DNA of 64,000 nucleotides from Rhodococcus_G sp042879035 (GCF_042879035.1 NZ_JBIAOU010000007.1:190509-254508); one strand, 5' to 3'; positions 48,811 to 57,936 are shown, numbered from the stretch's first letter. The notes: generated by a model not told the origin, from the letters alone. Translations and numbers: made by a program.

Positions 48811-48920
48811 ACTTAACGATTGTACAGTACGGTAGCCGATCCGGCCCCAAGAACCACACGATATTCGACAAACGGCCCGAAAACAGGGCTTCTTCACTTA
48901 ACGTTCGTACGATAAGCTAC
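48811..48920. promoter_or_regulatory. Pair of TetR operator-like repeats
   Basis: Two sites begin ACTTAACG: ACTTAACGATTGTACAGTAC at 48811 and ACTTAACGTTCGTACGATAA at 48896. The second contains the inverted repeat TTAACG-N6-CGATAA. They lie in the divergent promoter region between the TetR gene and the fatty-acid operon. Confidence 0.6.
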
Positions 48921-48950
48921 GAACGAGAACGCTCGAGACAAGGACCGCCG

Positions 48951-50643
48951 ATGACGACCACCCGACGCCCCGTCGGCATGCCCTCCGGACTCACGTATCC
49001 CGCGGCGGACGTGGGTTCGCTCCTCGCCGGGTCGGCGCGACGCTACCCGGACAGCGTCGCACTGCGCGACGGCGACCTCACCCTGACGTTCGCGGAGCTG
49101 CACGACCACGCACTGCGGGTCGCCCAGGGCCTGCGTGAGCGCGGCATCCGTCCCGGCGACGCCGTCGCACTGTGTCAGCCGAACTCGGCCTGGTTCACGG
49201 TGACCTACTACGGAGTCCTGCTGGCCGGAGCGACCATCGCCCCGATCAACCCGACGCTGCCCCGCCGCGGTCCGCGACCAGCTCGAGGAGATCGGGGCGG
49301 TCGCCGCCGTCGCGCACCCAATCACGGTCCCTCTGCTGCGGGCGGCCGACGTGGCCACGCTCGGGTGGGTCGTCACCGTGCCGGGAACCGCGGCCGCACC
49401 GGCCGGGCCCTCGGACGCGACCGCCGGCACCGTTCCCCTCGCGGACCTGCTCGCAGCCGATCCGGCTCCCGGCCCAGCGGTCTCTCCGGACAGCGTCGCG
49501 CACCTGTCCTTCACCGGCGGGACCACCGGACGGTCCAAAGCGGTGCAGGTGCTGCACCGCAACGTCGTCGCCAGTGTCCTGCAGATGGCGTGCTGGCGGA
49601 CCGCGAGCACACCCGCCGTCGACGAGCAGGGCGCGGTGTACCTCACGCCCGTCCCCGCGGCGGCGACGCGGTACATGTCGCCGCTGGGCGACAACTGCTC
49701 GGTGACGGTCGCGCCCCTCTTCCACGCCATGGGGTTGGTCAGCCAGAACATCAACGTGCTGGTCGGTGGAACCGCTGTCCTGATGGGCCGGTTCGCGCCC
49801 GACCGTTACCTCGATCTGCTCGAGCAGCACCGTGCCACGCAGATCTCGGGATCGCCCGCGTTCTTCCACGCCCTGCTCGCCACCCCCGGCCTCGCCGCCC
49901 GCGATCTGACGTCGGTGCTCTCGGCCACCTCCGGCGCCGCACCGATCGACACCACCACGCTCACGGCGCTGCGCGAGGTCTTCCCCAACGCCACCATCGT
50001 CGAGTCGTACGGGCTCACCGAGGCGACGCTGGGCCTGTGCTCCGGACTGTTCGACGACGAGAACCCGGCGCCGGTCGGGTCCGTCGGCGTCCCCGTCTTC
50101 GACACCGAGGTCGAGATCCGGGACCCCCTCGACCCCGAGACCACCGTCGCCGCCGGTGAGGTCGGAGAATTGTGGGCGCGCGGCCCCCAGATCACCGCCG
50201 GTTACCTCGGCCACCCGGAGCTCTCCGCCGAACAGTTCCGCGACGGGTGGCTGCTCACCGGCGACCTCGCGCGGGTCGACGAGAGCGGGAACGTCTTCAT
50301 CGTCGGGCGGGCGAAGGACATGCTGATCTACAAGGGCTACAACGTCTATCCCGGGCAGCTCGAGGAAATCCTGAGCAGGCACCCCCTCGTCGCACAGGCG
50401 TCGGTGATCGGGGTGCCCGCGGGCGAGGCGGGCGAAATACCCGTCGCCTACGTGGTTCTCGCCGATCAGGCCGTACCGGATTCCGCGACTGCGGACGCGC
50501 TGATCGCTCACGTCGCCGAGCGGGTCGCGCCGTACCAGAAGGTGCGCGAGGTCCACTTCGCCGACGCGCTGCCCACCTCCGCCGCCGGGAAGATACTCAA
50601 AACCGAACTGCGACAGCTACATCAGGCCGCGCACACCGCCTGA
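48951..50643 (+). pseudogene. Long-chain acyl-CoA ligase (FadD-like) with a +1 frameshift
   Basis: N-terminal residues MTTTRRPVGMPSGLTYPAAD to GVLLAGATIAPINPTLP are in one frame; the rest (VRDQLEEIGAVAAVAHP to GKILKTELRQLHQ) is in the next. The break is at a CCCC run near 49259-49263; removing one C restores LPAAVRDQLEE and a 563-residue protein. ANL motifs are all present: LSFTGGTTGRSKAVQVLH, YGLTEATLG, WLLTGDLARVDESG, GYNVYPGQLEE and the Lys in AAGKILKTE. It would activate a fatty acid for the next two genes. The shift is in a homopolymer close to a bad assembly region, so a sequencing error is as likely as a real mutation. Confidence 0.82.
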
Positions 50644-50690
50644 CCCGACTCCGGCACACCCGAACCAGACCACACACGAGAGGAACCGCA

Positions 50691-51848
50691 GTGCAGCGCA
50701 CGATCTACAACGAGGACCACGAGGCCTACCGGAAGACGATCCGCAACTTCATCGAGAAGGAGGTCGTCCCGGTCCACCACGAGTGGGAGGCCGACGGCCA
50801 CCCGCCGCGCGAGTTCTACAACAAGCTCGGCGAACTCGGCGTCCTCGGCATCCAGGTCCCCGAGGAGTTCGGCGGCGCCGGCGAGACGAGCCTGAAATGG
50901 GCCGCCATCACCATGGAGGAGTGCGCCCGGGCCGGCGTGTCCTTCGGCAACGCGTCCGTGCACACCAACCTCATCCTCCCGTATCTGCTGAAGTACGCGA
51001 CCGACGAGCAGAAGCAGCGCTGGCTGCCCGGCTTCGCGTCCGGCGAGATCATGACCGCGATCGCGATGACCGAGCCCGGCACCGGATCCGACCTCGCGGG
51101 CATGGCCACCGTCGCGAAGCTGTCCGAGGACGGCTCCCACTACGTGCTCAACGGCGCCAAGACGTTCATCAGCGGCGGCGCCCTCGCCGACCTGATCCTC
51201 GTCATCGCCCGCACCTCCCCGGCCACCGAGGAGGACCGCCGCCACGGCCTGACGATCCTGTGCGTCGACACCACCTCCGAGGGCTTCGCCGTCGGCCGCA
51301 GGCTGAACAAGATCGGCATGAAGGCCTCCGACACCGCGGAACTGTCCTTCACCGACGTCAAGGTGCCGGTGGAGAACGTCCTCGGCGAGGAGGGCAAGGG
51401 TTTCTCCTACCTGTCCCACAACCTGCCGCAGGAACGGCTCATGATCGCGCTCGGCGGCTCGTCCACCGCCGCCGCCGCGCTGCGGTTCGCCATCGACTAC
51501 GTCAAGGAGCGCACGGTGTTCGGCAAGCCGGTCGCCTCGTTCCAGAACTCGAAATTCGTTCTCGCCGAATGCGCCACCGAGGTCGAGGCCATGCAGATCA
51601 TGGCCGACCGGGCCCTCGAACTCCACGACGCCGGTGAACTGAGCATCGCCGATGCGGCGAAGGCCAAACTGTTCTGCACCGAGGCCGCGGGCCGGGTCAT
51701 CGACAAGTGCCTGCAGCTGCACGGCGGCTACGGCTACATCCTCGAGTACCCGATCGCCCGCCTGTACGCCGACACCCGCGTCTCGCGCATCTACGGTGGA
51801 ACCAGCGAGGTCATGAAGACCATCATCGCCAAGTCCATCGGCCTGTAG
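50691..51848 (+). CDS. Acyl-CoA dehydrogenase
   Basis: A 385-residue FAD-dependent acyl-CoA dehydrogenase: AMTEPGTGSDLAGM, FISGGALADLILV, the KIGMKASDTAEL region and C-terminal QLHGGYGYILEYPIARLYADTRVSRIYGGTSEVMKTII, where the Glu before VMK is the catalytic base of the short/medium-chain type. It makes the trans-2-enoyl-CoA in beta-oxidation and passes electrons to ETF. The GTG at 50691 follows AGAGGA. It lies between a fatty-acyl-CoA ligase and a thiolase in one TetR-controlled operon. Confidence 0.95.
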   Translation: MQRTIYNEDHEAYRKTIRNFIEKEVVPVHHEWEADGHPPREFYNKLGELGVLGIQVPEEFGGAGETSLKWAAITMEECARAGVSFGNASVHTNLILPYLLKYATDEQKQRWLPGFASGEIMTAIAMTEPGTGSDLAGMATVAKLSEDGSHYVLNGAKTFISGGALADLILVIARTSPATEEDRRHGLTILCVDTTSEGFAVGRRLNKIGMKASDTAELSFTDVKVPVENVLGEEGKGFSYLSHNLPQERLMIALGGSSTAAAALRFAIDYVKERTVFGKPVASFQNSKFVLAECATEVEAMQIMADRALELHDAGELSIADAAKAKLFCTEAAGRVIDKCLQLHGGYGYILEYPIARLYADTRVSRIYGGTSEVMKTIIAKSIGL

Positions 51849-51930
51849 ACCCACCCCGTCACAGACCACCCCGTCACCGACCCACCCACCGGCCCCAGCA
51901 GTACCAACGCCGAAACACCAAGGAGCAGCA

Positions 51931-53103
51931 GTGCGTGACGCAGTAATCGTCGATGCCGTCCGGACCCCGGTCGGCAAGGGCAAGCCGGGCGGTGCCCTGT
52001 CCGGCATCCACCCCGCGGACCTGTCCGCCCACGTCCTCAAGGCGCTGGCCGAGCGCAACGCGCTCGACCCCGCGATCGTCGACGACGTCGTCTGGGGCTG
52101 CGTGTCCCAGGTCGGCGAGCAGACCGGCTGCATCGGGCGGTACTCCGTGCTCGCCGCCGGTTGGCCCGAGCACGTCCCCGGCCTGACCATCGACCGGCAG
52201 TGCGGTTCCTCCCAGCAGGCCGTGCACCAGGCGGCGGCCGGCGTCATCGCCGGCCAGTACGACGTGGCCGTCGCCGGCGGCGTGGAGATGATGTCGCGGG
52301 TCCCGATGGGCGCCGGACGCGCCGGCGGCCAGTTCGGCGATCCGTTCGGCACGCTGGTCGCGGAGCGGTACGACAACTACCGCTTCAACCAGGGCATCGG
52401 CGCCGAGATGATCGCCGCCGAGTTCGGCCTGACCCGCGAGGAACTCGATCAGCACGCCCTCGACTCGCACGCGCGGGCGGCGCGGGCGATCGACGAGGGA
52501 CGGTTCGCGAAGCAGATCACGCCGGTCAAGGTGACCGACGCCGACGGCAACACCCGGCTCTTCGACACCGACGAGGGCGTTCGCCGCGGCACCACCCTCG
52601 AGCAGTTGGGCAGCCTCAAGACCCCGTTCCAGGAGAACGGTGTCGTCTCGGCGGGCAACGCGTCCCAGATCTCCGACGGTTCCGCGGCCCTGCTGATCAC
52701 CACCAGCGAGATCGCCGAGCGCAACGGCTGGACCCCGATCGCCCGCGTCCACACCGCGGTCGTCACCGGCGTCGACCCGATCACGATGCTCAAGGGCCCG
52801 ATTCCGGCGACGCGCAAGGCACTCGACAAGGCGGGCCTGACCGTCGACGACATCGGCGCCTTCGAGATCAACGAGGCGTTCGCGTCGGTGTCCCTCGGCT
52901 GGCAGCGTCAGCTCGGCGCCGACTACGAGCGGATGAACCCCAACGGCGGCGCGATCGCCCTGGGCCACCCGCTCGGCGGCTCCGGCGCCCGCCTGATGAC
53001 CACCCTCGTCCACCACATGCGGGACAACGGGATTCGCTACGGTCTGCAGTCGATGTGCGAGGGCGGCGGCATGGCCAACGCCACCATCCTCGAACTGATC
53101 TGA
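51931..53103 (+). CDS. Acetyl-CoA acetyltransferase (thiolase, FadA-type)
   Basis: A 390-residue true thiolase, in contrast to the Cys-less relatives at 5679 and 7748. The nucleophile is C91 (TIDRQCGSSQQAVHQ), with NEAFASVSLGWQ, GHPLGGSGARLMTTL (catalytic His) and the second Cys in SMCEGGGMANAT. It cleaves 3-ketoacyl-CoA with CoA, or condenses two acyl-CoAs. AAGGAGCAGCA precedes the GTG at 51931. It is the last gene of the operon, followed by a strong terminator. The hydratase and 3-hydroxyacyl-CoA dehydrogenase steps must come from elsewhere. Confidence 0.95.
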   Translation: MRDAVIVDAVRTPVGKGKPGGALSGIHPADLSAHVLKALAERNALDPAIVDDVVWGCVSQVGEQTGCIGRYSVLAAGWPEHVPGLTIDRQCGSSQQAVHQAAAGVIAGQYDVAVAGGVEMMSRVPMGAGRAGGQFGDPFGTLVAERYDNYRFNQGIGAEMIAAEFGLTREELDQHALDSHARAARAIDEGRFAKQITPVKVTDADGNTRLFDTDEGVRRGTTLEQLGSLKTPFQENGVVSAGNASQISDGSAALLITTSEIAERNGWTPIARVHTAVVTGVDPITMLKGPIPATRKALDKAGLTVDDIGAFEINEAFASVSLGWQRQLGADYERMNPNGGAIALGHPLGGSGARLMTTLVHHMRDNGIRYGLQSMCEGGGMANATILELI

Positions 53104-53126
53104 CGCTCGGACCGATCCGAACGACA

Positions 53127-53161
53127 CCGGGCGGGTCCACCACATCGGTGGACCCGCCCGG
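53127..53161. terminator. Bidirectional terminator between thiolase and DUF5926 genes
   Basis: A perfect 15-base stem, CCGGGCGGGTCCACC (53127-53141) with its complement (53147-53161) and a 5-base loop. It lies between two convergent genes. Confidence 0.85.
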
Positions 53162-53176
53162 TGCGTTCTGCGCGTC

Positions 53177-54091
53177 TCAGCGCAGCGTCACCTGGCGTCC
53201 GCGCAGGCCGTCGCGGGCGCGGCGCTCGTCGGAGTTCAGCGGAGCGTCGACGGCCAGTGCCTGCGCGAGGCGATCGCCCAGTTCCGCCGTCGCGGCCGCC
53301 CACTCCTGTGCGTGCCTCTCGGGGTCGAGGTCGAACACCGGGACGAGCAGCCCGTGCGTGCGGAACGACCCGGCGTAGCGGGATCCCTCGCCGAGGTGCA
53401 GTCCGCCGGCGGCGTGCACCCGGGCCAGCGCCAGCATCAGCTGGTCCTCGTCCTCGGGCCGCACCCAGCGCAGGTGCGCCTTCTCGCCGGCGTCGACCCA
53501 CCACGCGGCGACGACACCGTCGGCGTCCAGCCGCGCCGACGGCATGATCACCGAATTGGCCTGCTCGACGGTGGCGGCGACGTCCGCCGCCGGCGTGACG
53601 CCCTCGGGAATCCACCAGTTGAAGTCCTGGTGCACGGTGATCTCCAGCGACGCCGCCGGGTCGACCACGTCCACGAGCCGCGGACCGTCCGGCTGCGGGT
53701 CGGCCGCGCTCAACGACTCGCCGGGGGTGCCCGTCGCCGCCCACGTCGCGGCGGCCGCGAGGTCGGCACCGAGGTCCGCGGACTGGACCTGCACCTGCAG
53801 CCCGACGAAGCCGGTGGCGGCGTCCTGCTCGTCGCGGACAAGTGCCGCGACCGCACCGGGCAGCACCGTCGCGAGGACGACGGGACGCTCCGCGGAGGTC
53901 AGCGGCAGCGGCGCCGTCGCGGACGGGACGAACTCGCGCAGCGCGACGATGTCGCACTCGGCCGCGAGACCTGCGAACGGCCGCGGCACCGCGGTCGTGG
54001 CCGCGGCCTCCTGCTGCGCGCGACGCTCGGCGAGCTTGGCCGCGCGGTTGCTGCCGGGCTTGGGACCACTGTTTCTTTTGCTCTTACCCAC
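53177..54091 (-). CDS. DUF5926 family protein
   Basis: 304 residues starting VGKSKRNSGPKPGSNRAAKLAERRAQQ, the basic N-terminal tail typical of actinobacterial DUF5926 proteins. The body has FAGLAAECDIVALREFVPSATAPL, HQDFNWWIPEGVTP and RWVRPEDEDQLMLALARVHAAGGL. The function is not known; the basic tail could bind nucleic acid (inference). GTG start at 54091. It lies convergent to the thiolase operon, with a shared terminator, and is tandem with the glycerophosphodiesterase gene. Confidence 0.85.
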   Translation of the reverse strand: MGKSKRNSGPKPGSNRAAKLAERRAQQEAAATTAVPRPFAGLAAECDIVALREFVPSATAPLPLTSAERPVVLATVLPGAVAALVRDEQDAATGFVGLQVQVQSADLGADLAAAATWAATGTPGESLSAADPQPDGPRLVDVVDPAASLEITVHQDFNWWIPEGVTPAADVAATVEQANSVIMPSARLDADGVVAAWWVDAGEKAHLRWVRPEDEDQLMLALARVHAAGGLHLGEGSRYAGSFRTHGLLVPVFDLDPERHAQEWAAATAELGDRLAQALAVDAPLNSDERRARDGLRGRQVTLR

Positions 54092-54131
54092 GTCCGGAAA
54101 CCTACACGCACGGCGACCGGGCGGACGGCGT

Positions 54132-54890
54132 TCAGCCCGCGAGCCAGGCCTTGGTGCGGCCGGGATGGTTGGTGGCGACCCACCCGACGCCGAGGTCACG
54201 GCACAACTCGACGTCGTCACGTTCGTCGACGGTCCAGCAGTAGGTGGCGCGGCCGGCGGCGGCCGCGCGGTCGACGAGATCGGGATGCTCCCGCAGCGTC
54301 CGGATCGACGGTCCGACGGCCGTCGCGCCGACGGTCGTCGCGGCGCCGCCGCCGAGGAAACGGGACGCCTCCCCGAGCAGCACCGTCGGCAGCATCGGCG
54401 CGGCCCGGCGGATCCGCCACACCGCGGCCGCGGAGAACGACATCACCACCGCCCGCGAGTGGTCGGCGGACAGCGGCGCGGCGAGACCGAACCGGGCCAG
54501 TTCGGCGAGGACCTTGCTCTCGACCAGCCCGCCGTAGCGGACGGGATGCTTGGTCTCGATGAACAGCTTCGTCGGCCGGGTCGAGTGGTCGAGGACGAGG
54601 GTGATCAGTTCGGCGAGGGTGAGCACCGGTTCGCCGTTGCCGCCGAAATCGAGCGAGTTCAGGTGCTCGAGCGTCATCTCGCTGACCACCCCCGACCCCG
54701 ACGACGTGCGGTCCACGGTGCGGTCGTGCACGCACACCAGGTGTCCGTCGCGGGTGAGCCGGACATCGCATTCGAGTCCGTCGGCGCCCTGGTCGAGTGC
54801 GAGTTCGTAGGCGGCGAGGGTGTGCTCGGGACGGGCGGCGGACGCGCCCCGGTGCGCGACGACCATCGGCCCCCGAGGATCCCGGCTCAT
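54132..54890 (-). CDS. Glycerophosphodiester phosphodiesterase (GDPD)
   Basis: A 252-residue TIM-barrel phosphodiesterase: VVAHRGASAARPEHTLAAYELAL carries the first catalytic His/Arg and Glu, GLECDVRLTRDGHLVCVHD the metal-binding Glu/Asp and second His, LFIETKHP the metal-binding Glu-x-Lys, and CWTVDE near the end. It hydrolyses glycerophosphodiesters to glycerol-3-phosphate and an alcohol. No signal peptide, so it is the cytosolic UgpQ-type. ATG at 54890 overlaps the DUF4328 stop by ATGA. Rv3842c (glpQ1) holds this place in M. tuberculosis as I recall. Confidence 0.93.
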   Translation of the reverse strand: MSRDPRGPMVVAHRGASAARPEHTLAAYELALDQGADGLECDVRLTRDGHLVCVHDRTVDRTSSGSGVVSEMTLEHLNSLDFGGNGEPVLTLAELITLVLDHSTRPTKLFIETKHPVRYGGLVESKVLAELARFGLAAPLSADHSRAVVMSFSAAAVWRIRRAAPMLPTVLLGEASRFLGGGAATTVGATAVGPSIRTLREHPDLVDRAAAAGRATYCWTVDERDDVELCRDLGVGWVATNHPGRTKAWLAG

Positions 54891-55795
54891 GCCGCGACCA
54901 TCCACCGGGTCCGGGCCCGCGGCCGTCCCGCCAGGTCGAGCCGGTCCACCCGCCGCATCACCAGCAGCGTCAGGACGGCGACCGCCGCCGCCACCACGTC
55001 CACCACCATCGCGAGCACCACCCCGTTCGCTCGGGCCTGCAGCGAGTCGTGCGACCGCCATACCAGGCTCACCACCAGCAGCACACCCCCGGCGACCCAC
55101 GTCGCCCACCACCACCGCACCAGCGGCCGGACCCCGGGCTCGTCCCGCGCGAGCTCCGTCAGGAACACCCCCGGCCACACCAGGTTCACCACCGGCACCA
55201 GGCAGCCGAAGGCGACCGCCACGGCGGACCGCGGATCGGCCCGGCCCACCCGGCGCCACGTCGTCCGACGCGCCTCGAGCAGCCAGGCGACGGACGCCGC
55301 CGCGGCCGCGAACGCCACCAGCGGTGCCAGCACGCCGGCCGTGAAGACCACCGCGTCGGACACGGCGAGGACCGTCGGCGAGATCAATGTGGTGCGGTTC
55401 CGCAGCAGGACGACGTACCGGAACAGCTCACCGGCCGCGCCGAGGAGGAAGAGCACCGCCGTCGCGCCGAGCAGGGTCGGGGCGAGTTCGGCGAGCCGCT
55501 GGGTCCGGGTCTGCAGCGCGCCCTCGTCCGATTCGGGTGCCGGATCCGCCAGCCCCCAGCGCGGCATCTGCAGGTACCGGGGTGTCGTGTCGGGTGCGGC
55601 CGGGCCCGCGATCGCACGTGGCGTGGTGCCCGGGCGGCGCGCGATCCACCGGAAGTTGCGGCGGGCGGCGGGCTCAAGGCGTCCGGGCACGGTCGGGGAC
55701 AGCAGGACCCCGCGGCAGCCGGGGCACCACTGGGCGGGCGCGCCGACGACGGGCCACCGGGCGGCGCAGCGGACACAGACCTGAACGGCGCTCAT
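54887..55795 (-). CDS. DUF4328 membrane protein with N-terminal zinc ribbon
   Basis: 302 residues. A short zinc ribbon with two Cys-x2-Cys pairs (VCVRCAARWP and WCPGCRG) is followed by about six TM segments (LLGATAVLFLLGAAGELFRYVVLL to VVDVVAAAVAVLTLLVM). The pattern WLLEARRTTWRR, then VPVVNLVWPGVFLTELARDEP, is characteristic of DUF4328. Function unknown; it may couple a cytosolic metal-binding head to a membrane domain. It begins directly after the rhodanese stop and overlaps the GDPD gene, forming a three-gene operon. Confidence 0.85.
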   Translation of the reverse strand: MSAVQVCVRCAARWPVVGAPAQWCPGCRGVLLSPTVPGRLEPAARRNFRWIARRPGTTPRAIAGPAAPDTTPRYLQMPRWGLADPAPESDEGALQTRTQRLAELAPTLLGATAVLFLLGAAGELFRYVVLLRNRTTLISPTVLAVSDAVVFTAGVLAPLVAFAAAAASVAWLLEARRTTWRRVGRADPRSAVAVAFGCLVPVVNLVWPGVFLTELARDEPGVRPLVRWWWATWVAGGVLLVVSLVWRSHDSLQARANGVVLAMVVDVVAAAVAVLTLLVMRRVDRLDLAGRPRARTRWMVAA

Positions 55796-56140
55796 CTAGT
55801 AGATCTTCGCCGTTCTGCCGTCGTCGGCGACCAGGGGTCGACCGGACCTCTGCCAGGCCACCATTCCGCCGGTGACGCTGACGGCGTCGAACCCGTACCG
55901 GTTGAGGTACGGGACGACGCTGAGCGAACGTCCACCCGACCGGCACACGACGTACACCGCCGCGTCGATGTCGATCTCGTCGGTCCGCGCGGGGATGTCG
56001 TTCATCGGGATGTGCAGCGCGCCGGGCGCGTGCCCGTCCGCCCACTCGTCGTCCTCGCGGATGTCGAGGAGCACCGCCGTCTCGTCGGAGGGCGGAGGCA
56101 CCTCCGACACCGCAACCGAGGGAACGTCACCGAAGCTCAC
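55796..56140 (-). CDS. Rhodanese-like sulfurtransferase
   Basis: A single rhodanese domain of 114 residues: VLLDIREDDEWADGHAPGALHIPM, then the active-site loop with Cys in VVCRSGGRSLSVV, and VTGGMVAWQRSG. It moves sulfane sulfur or senses it; the six-residue loop CRSGGR is standard for active single-domain rhodaneses. GTG start at 56140. The stop abuts the DUF4328 start. It is the first gene of the rhodanese-DUF4328-GDPD operon, whose upstream region carries several DnaA boxes. Confidence 0.9.
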   Translation of the reverse strand: MSFGDVPSVAVSEVPPPSDETAVLLDIREDDEWADGHAPGALHIPMNDIPARTDEIDIDAAVYVVCRSGGRSLSVVPYLNRYGFDAVSVTGGMVAWQRSGRPLVADDGRTAKIY

Positions 56141-56206
56141 ATCGTCGATACTGTCACGTTCCCGCGCACCCCGGAATCCGAGCGCGAGGACTGCTCCCCA
56201 ACCCCG

Positions 56207-56333
56207 TTATCCACAGGATGTGCATCACTGTGGGGAGTTTCTCCACAGGCATACCGGCACAGATCCGCGGATTTGTGAGCCCGGCCACAGGGCTCGTCCC
56301 GAGTTATCCACAATTTCCACAGCCTTGTCCCCA
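56207..56333. promoter_or_regulatory. Cluster of DnaA boxes
   Basis: Perfect TTATCCACA boxes at 56207 and 56304, both on the plus strand, with near matches TTCTCCACA at 56239 and TTGTCCCCA at 56325 (one mismatch each) and a weaker ATTTCCACA at 56313. All lie in 127 bp between the divergent rhodanese and LLM genes. Neither dnaA nor dnaN is near, so it is not the normal oriC context; it may be a DnaA titration or regulatory site. Confidence 0.65.
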
Positions 56334-56392
56334 GGCCAGTGCACAAGTGCCGTTCTGCAGGCACCGCGGTCCATACGGCAGAGTTGGGATTC

Positions 56393-57322
56393 ATGGAGCT
56401 GCGAATCTTCACCGAACCCCAGCAGGGCGCCACCTACGAGCAGTTGCTGCGCGTCGCGCAGGCGGCCGAGAGCCTCGGTTACGGCGCGTTCTTCCGGTCC
56501 GACCACTACCTGGCCATGAACACCGAGGGCCTGCCCGGCCCGACCGACGCATGGATCACCCTCGCCGGCATCGCGCGCGAGACGTCGACGATCCGGCTCG
56601 GCACCCTGGTCACGTCCGCGACGTTCCGCCACCCCGGCCCGCTCGCCGTCACCGTCGCACAGGTCGACGCGATGAGCGGCGGCCGCGTCGACCTCGGCAT
56701 CGGCGCGGGCTGGTACGAGGAGGAGCACCTCGCCTACGGCATCCCGTTCCCCCCGCTGAAGGAACGCTTCGACCGGCTCGAGGACACCCTCGCGGTGCTC
56801 GTCGGCATGTGGCAGACGCCGCTCGGCGAGACGTTCTCCTACGACGGCGCCCACCATCGGATCGTCGACTCCCCCGCGCTGCCGAAGCCGCACCAGCGTC
56901 CCGGCCCGCCGATCGTGATCGGCGGCAACGGCCGCAAGCGCACCCCGGAACTGACCGCGCGCTACGCCGCCGAGTTCAACCTGCCGTTCGGGTCGCTGGA
57001 GGCGACGGCCACCCAGTTCGACCGGGTCCGTGCGGCGTGCCGGGCGATCGACCGGGACCCGGCCGACCTCGTGTACTCCAACGCACTGGTGCTGTGCTGC
57101 GGCCGCGACGAGGCGGAGATCGCCCGCCGGGCGGCCGCGATCGGACGCGAGGTCGACGAGCTGCGCACCAACGGTCTGGCGGGGTCCCCGGCCGAGCTGG
57201 TCGACAAGATCGGCCGGTACGGCGAGCTCGGCAGCACCCGGATCTACCTGCAGACCCTCGACCTCGACGATCTCGACCACCTCGAACTCGTCGCGTCCGA
57301 GGTCCTCCCGCAGCTGGGCTGA
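56393..57322 (+). CDS. LLM-class F420-dependent oxidoreductase
   Basis: 309 residues: MELRIFTEPQQGATYEQLLRVAQAAESLGYGAFFRSDHYL, TLVTSATFRHPGPLAVTVAQVDAMSGGRVDLGIGAGWYEEEHLAYGIPFP. The GIGAGWYEEEH motif belongs to the common F420-dependent TIGR03560-like group, a different branch from the enzyme at 9285. The C-terminus GSTRIYLQTLDLDDLDHLELVASEVLP is intact. Substrate unknown. ATG at 56393; the promoter lies in the DnaA-box region. It is convergent with the broken anti-sigma gene. Confidence 0.88.
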   Translation: MELRIFTEPQQGATYEQLLRVAQAAESLGYGAFFRSDHYLAMNTEGLPGPTDAWITLAGIARETSTIRLGTLVTSATFRHPGPLAVTVAQVDAMSGGRVDLGIGAGWYEEEHLAYGIPFPPLKERFDRLEDTLAVLVGMWQTPLGETFSYDGAHHRIVDSPALPKPHQRPGPPIVIGGNGRKRTPELTARYAAEFNLPFGSLEATATQFDRVRAACRAIDRDPADLVYSNALVLCCGRDEAEIARRAAAIGREVDELRTNGLAGSPAELVDKIGRYGELGSTRIYLQTLDLDDLDHLELVASEVLPQLG

Positions 57323-57330
57323 GCTACCCT

Positions 57331-57608
57331 CCCGGTTGCGGGCCAGGATCCACGTGTTCGTCGCGCCGTCGCGGCGGTAGTCGAACCGGTCCAGCGCGGC
57401 CGCGGCGATGGCGAGGCCGCGGCCGCGGCCGGCGAGGTCGTCGTCGGGCAGGGAGACCTCCGCCGGCCGATTCGAATTCGATCCGCCGCCGGGGTTCGAG
57501 GGCGTCGTGCGCCCACAGCCGCGCGACGAGGTCGTGGACCTCGTCGAGGCACTCGGGGCGCGCCGTCGTGCTCAGCCGCCCCACGAACCGCGGCCCGTCA
57601 GTGGGCAT
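57331..57608 (-). pseudogene. Anti-sigma factor (RsbW-like kinase), internally deleted and frameshifted
   Basis: From the ATG at 57608 the frame gives MPTDGPRFVGRLSTTARPE to RRRIEFESA, the N-terminus of an RsbW-type HATPase. The next frame then gives EVSLPDDDLAGRGRGLAIAAA, DRFDYRRDGATNTWILAR, the G2 box and C-terminus. About 60 residues with the ATP-binding N-box between these parts are absent, so kinase activity is unlikely. It overlaps the anti-anti-sigma gene, the normal partner order. Whether the deletion is real or an assembly error cannot be decided from the sequence. Confidence 0.75.
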
Positions 57609-57926
57609 CGAAGGCGGCGTCGACCGAATCGTGCGCGCGCAGGACACGATTGAGGTTGGTCAGGGCCAGCACAACGGCTTCCGCAAGGGGTGGGGGCCGT
57701 TGGTGTCGACCTGCTCGGTGGGCCGGGCGATCCGGAGGTCGCCCCCGGCCTGACGCGCCGCCTCGAGCCCCGAGATCAGGGCGCCCAGACCCGACGAGTC
57801 GATGAAGGACGTGTCGCCGAGGTCCACGACGATGCGGGTGCATCCACCCGCGACGAGGTCGTGCAGCAGGTCGCGCAGCCGCGGCGCCGCCACCATGTTC
57901 AGCCGGCCCTCCGGATGCCCCCTCAC
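57598..57926 (-). pseudogene. Anti-anti-sigma factor (STAS domain) with a frameshift
   Basis: From GTG 57926: HPEGRLNMVAAPRLRDLLHDLVAGGCTRIVVDLGDTSFIDSSGLGALISGLEAARQAGGDLRIARPTEQV is a good STAS domain with the phosphorylatable Ser in DSSGLG. The frame then fails in a C-rich stretch near 57690, and the expected end VLALTNLNRVLRAHDSVDAAFDAH continues in the next frame to the stop at 57598. The N-terminus is also short for the family. Together with the damaged RsbW gene this is a broken sigma-factor partner-switching pair. Confidence 0.75.
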
Positions 57927-57936
57927 CCCGCCGGGT

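Noticed and set aside
47866..48897. Gly/Pro-rich protein tails and possible G-quadruplex in the poly-G/poly-C tract
   Set aside because: The tract surrounds a 10-N gap and has the form of sequencing artefact, so any repeat or protein read through it is unreliable.
56207..56333. Chromosomal replication origin
   Set aside because: DnaA boxes are present, but there is no dnaA, dnaN, recF or rpmH nearby and no evident AT-rich unwinding element, so only a DnaA-box cluster is called.
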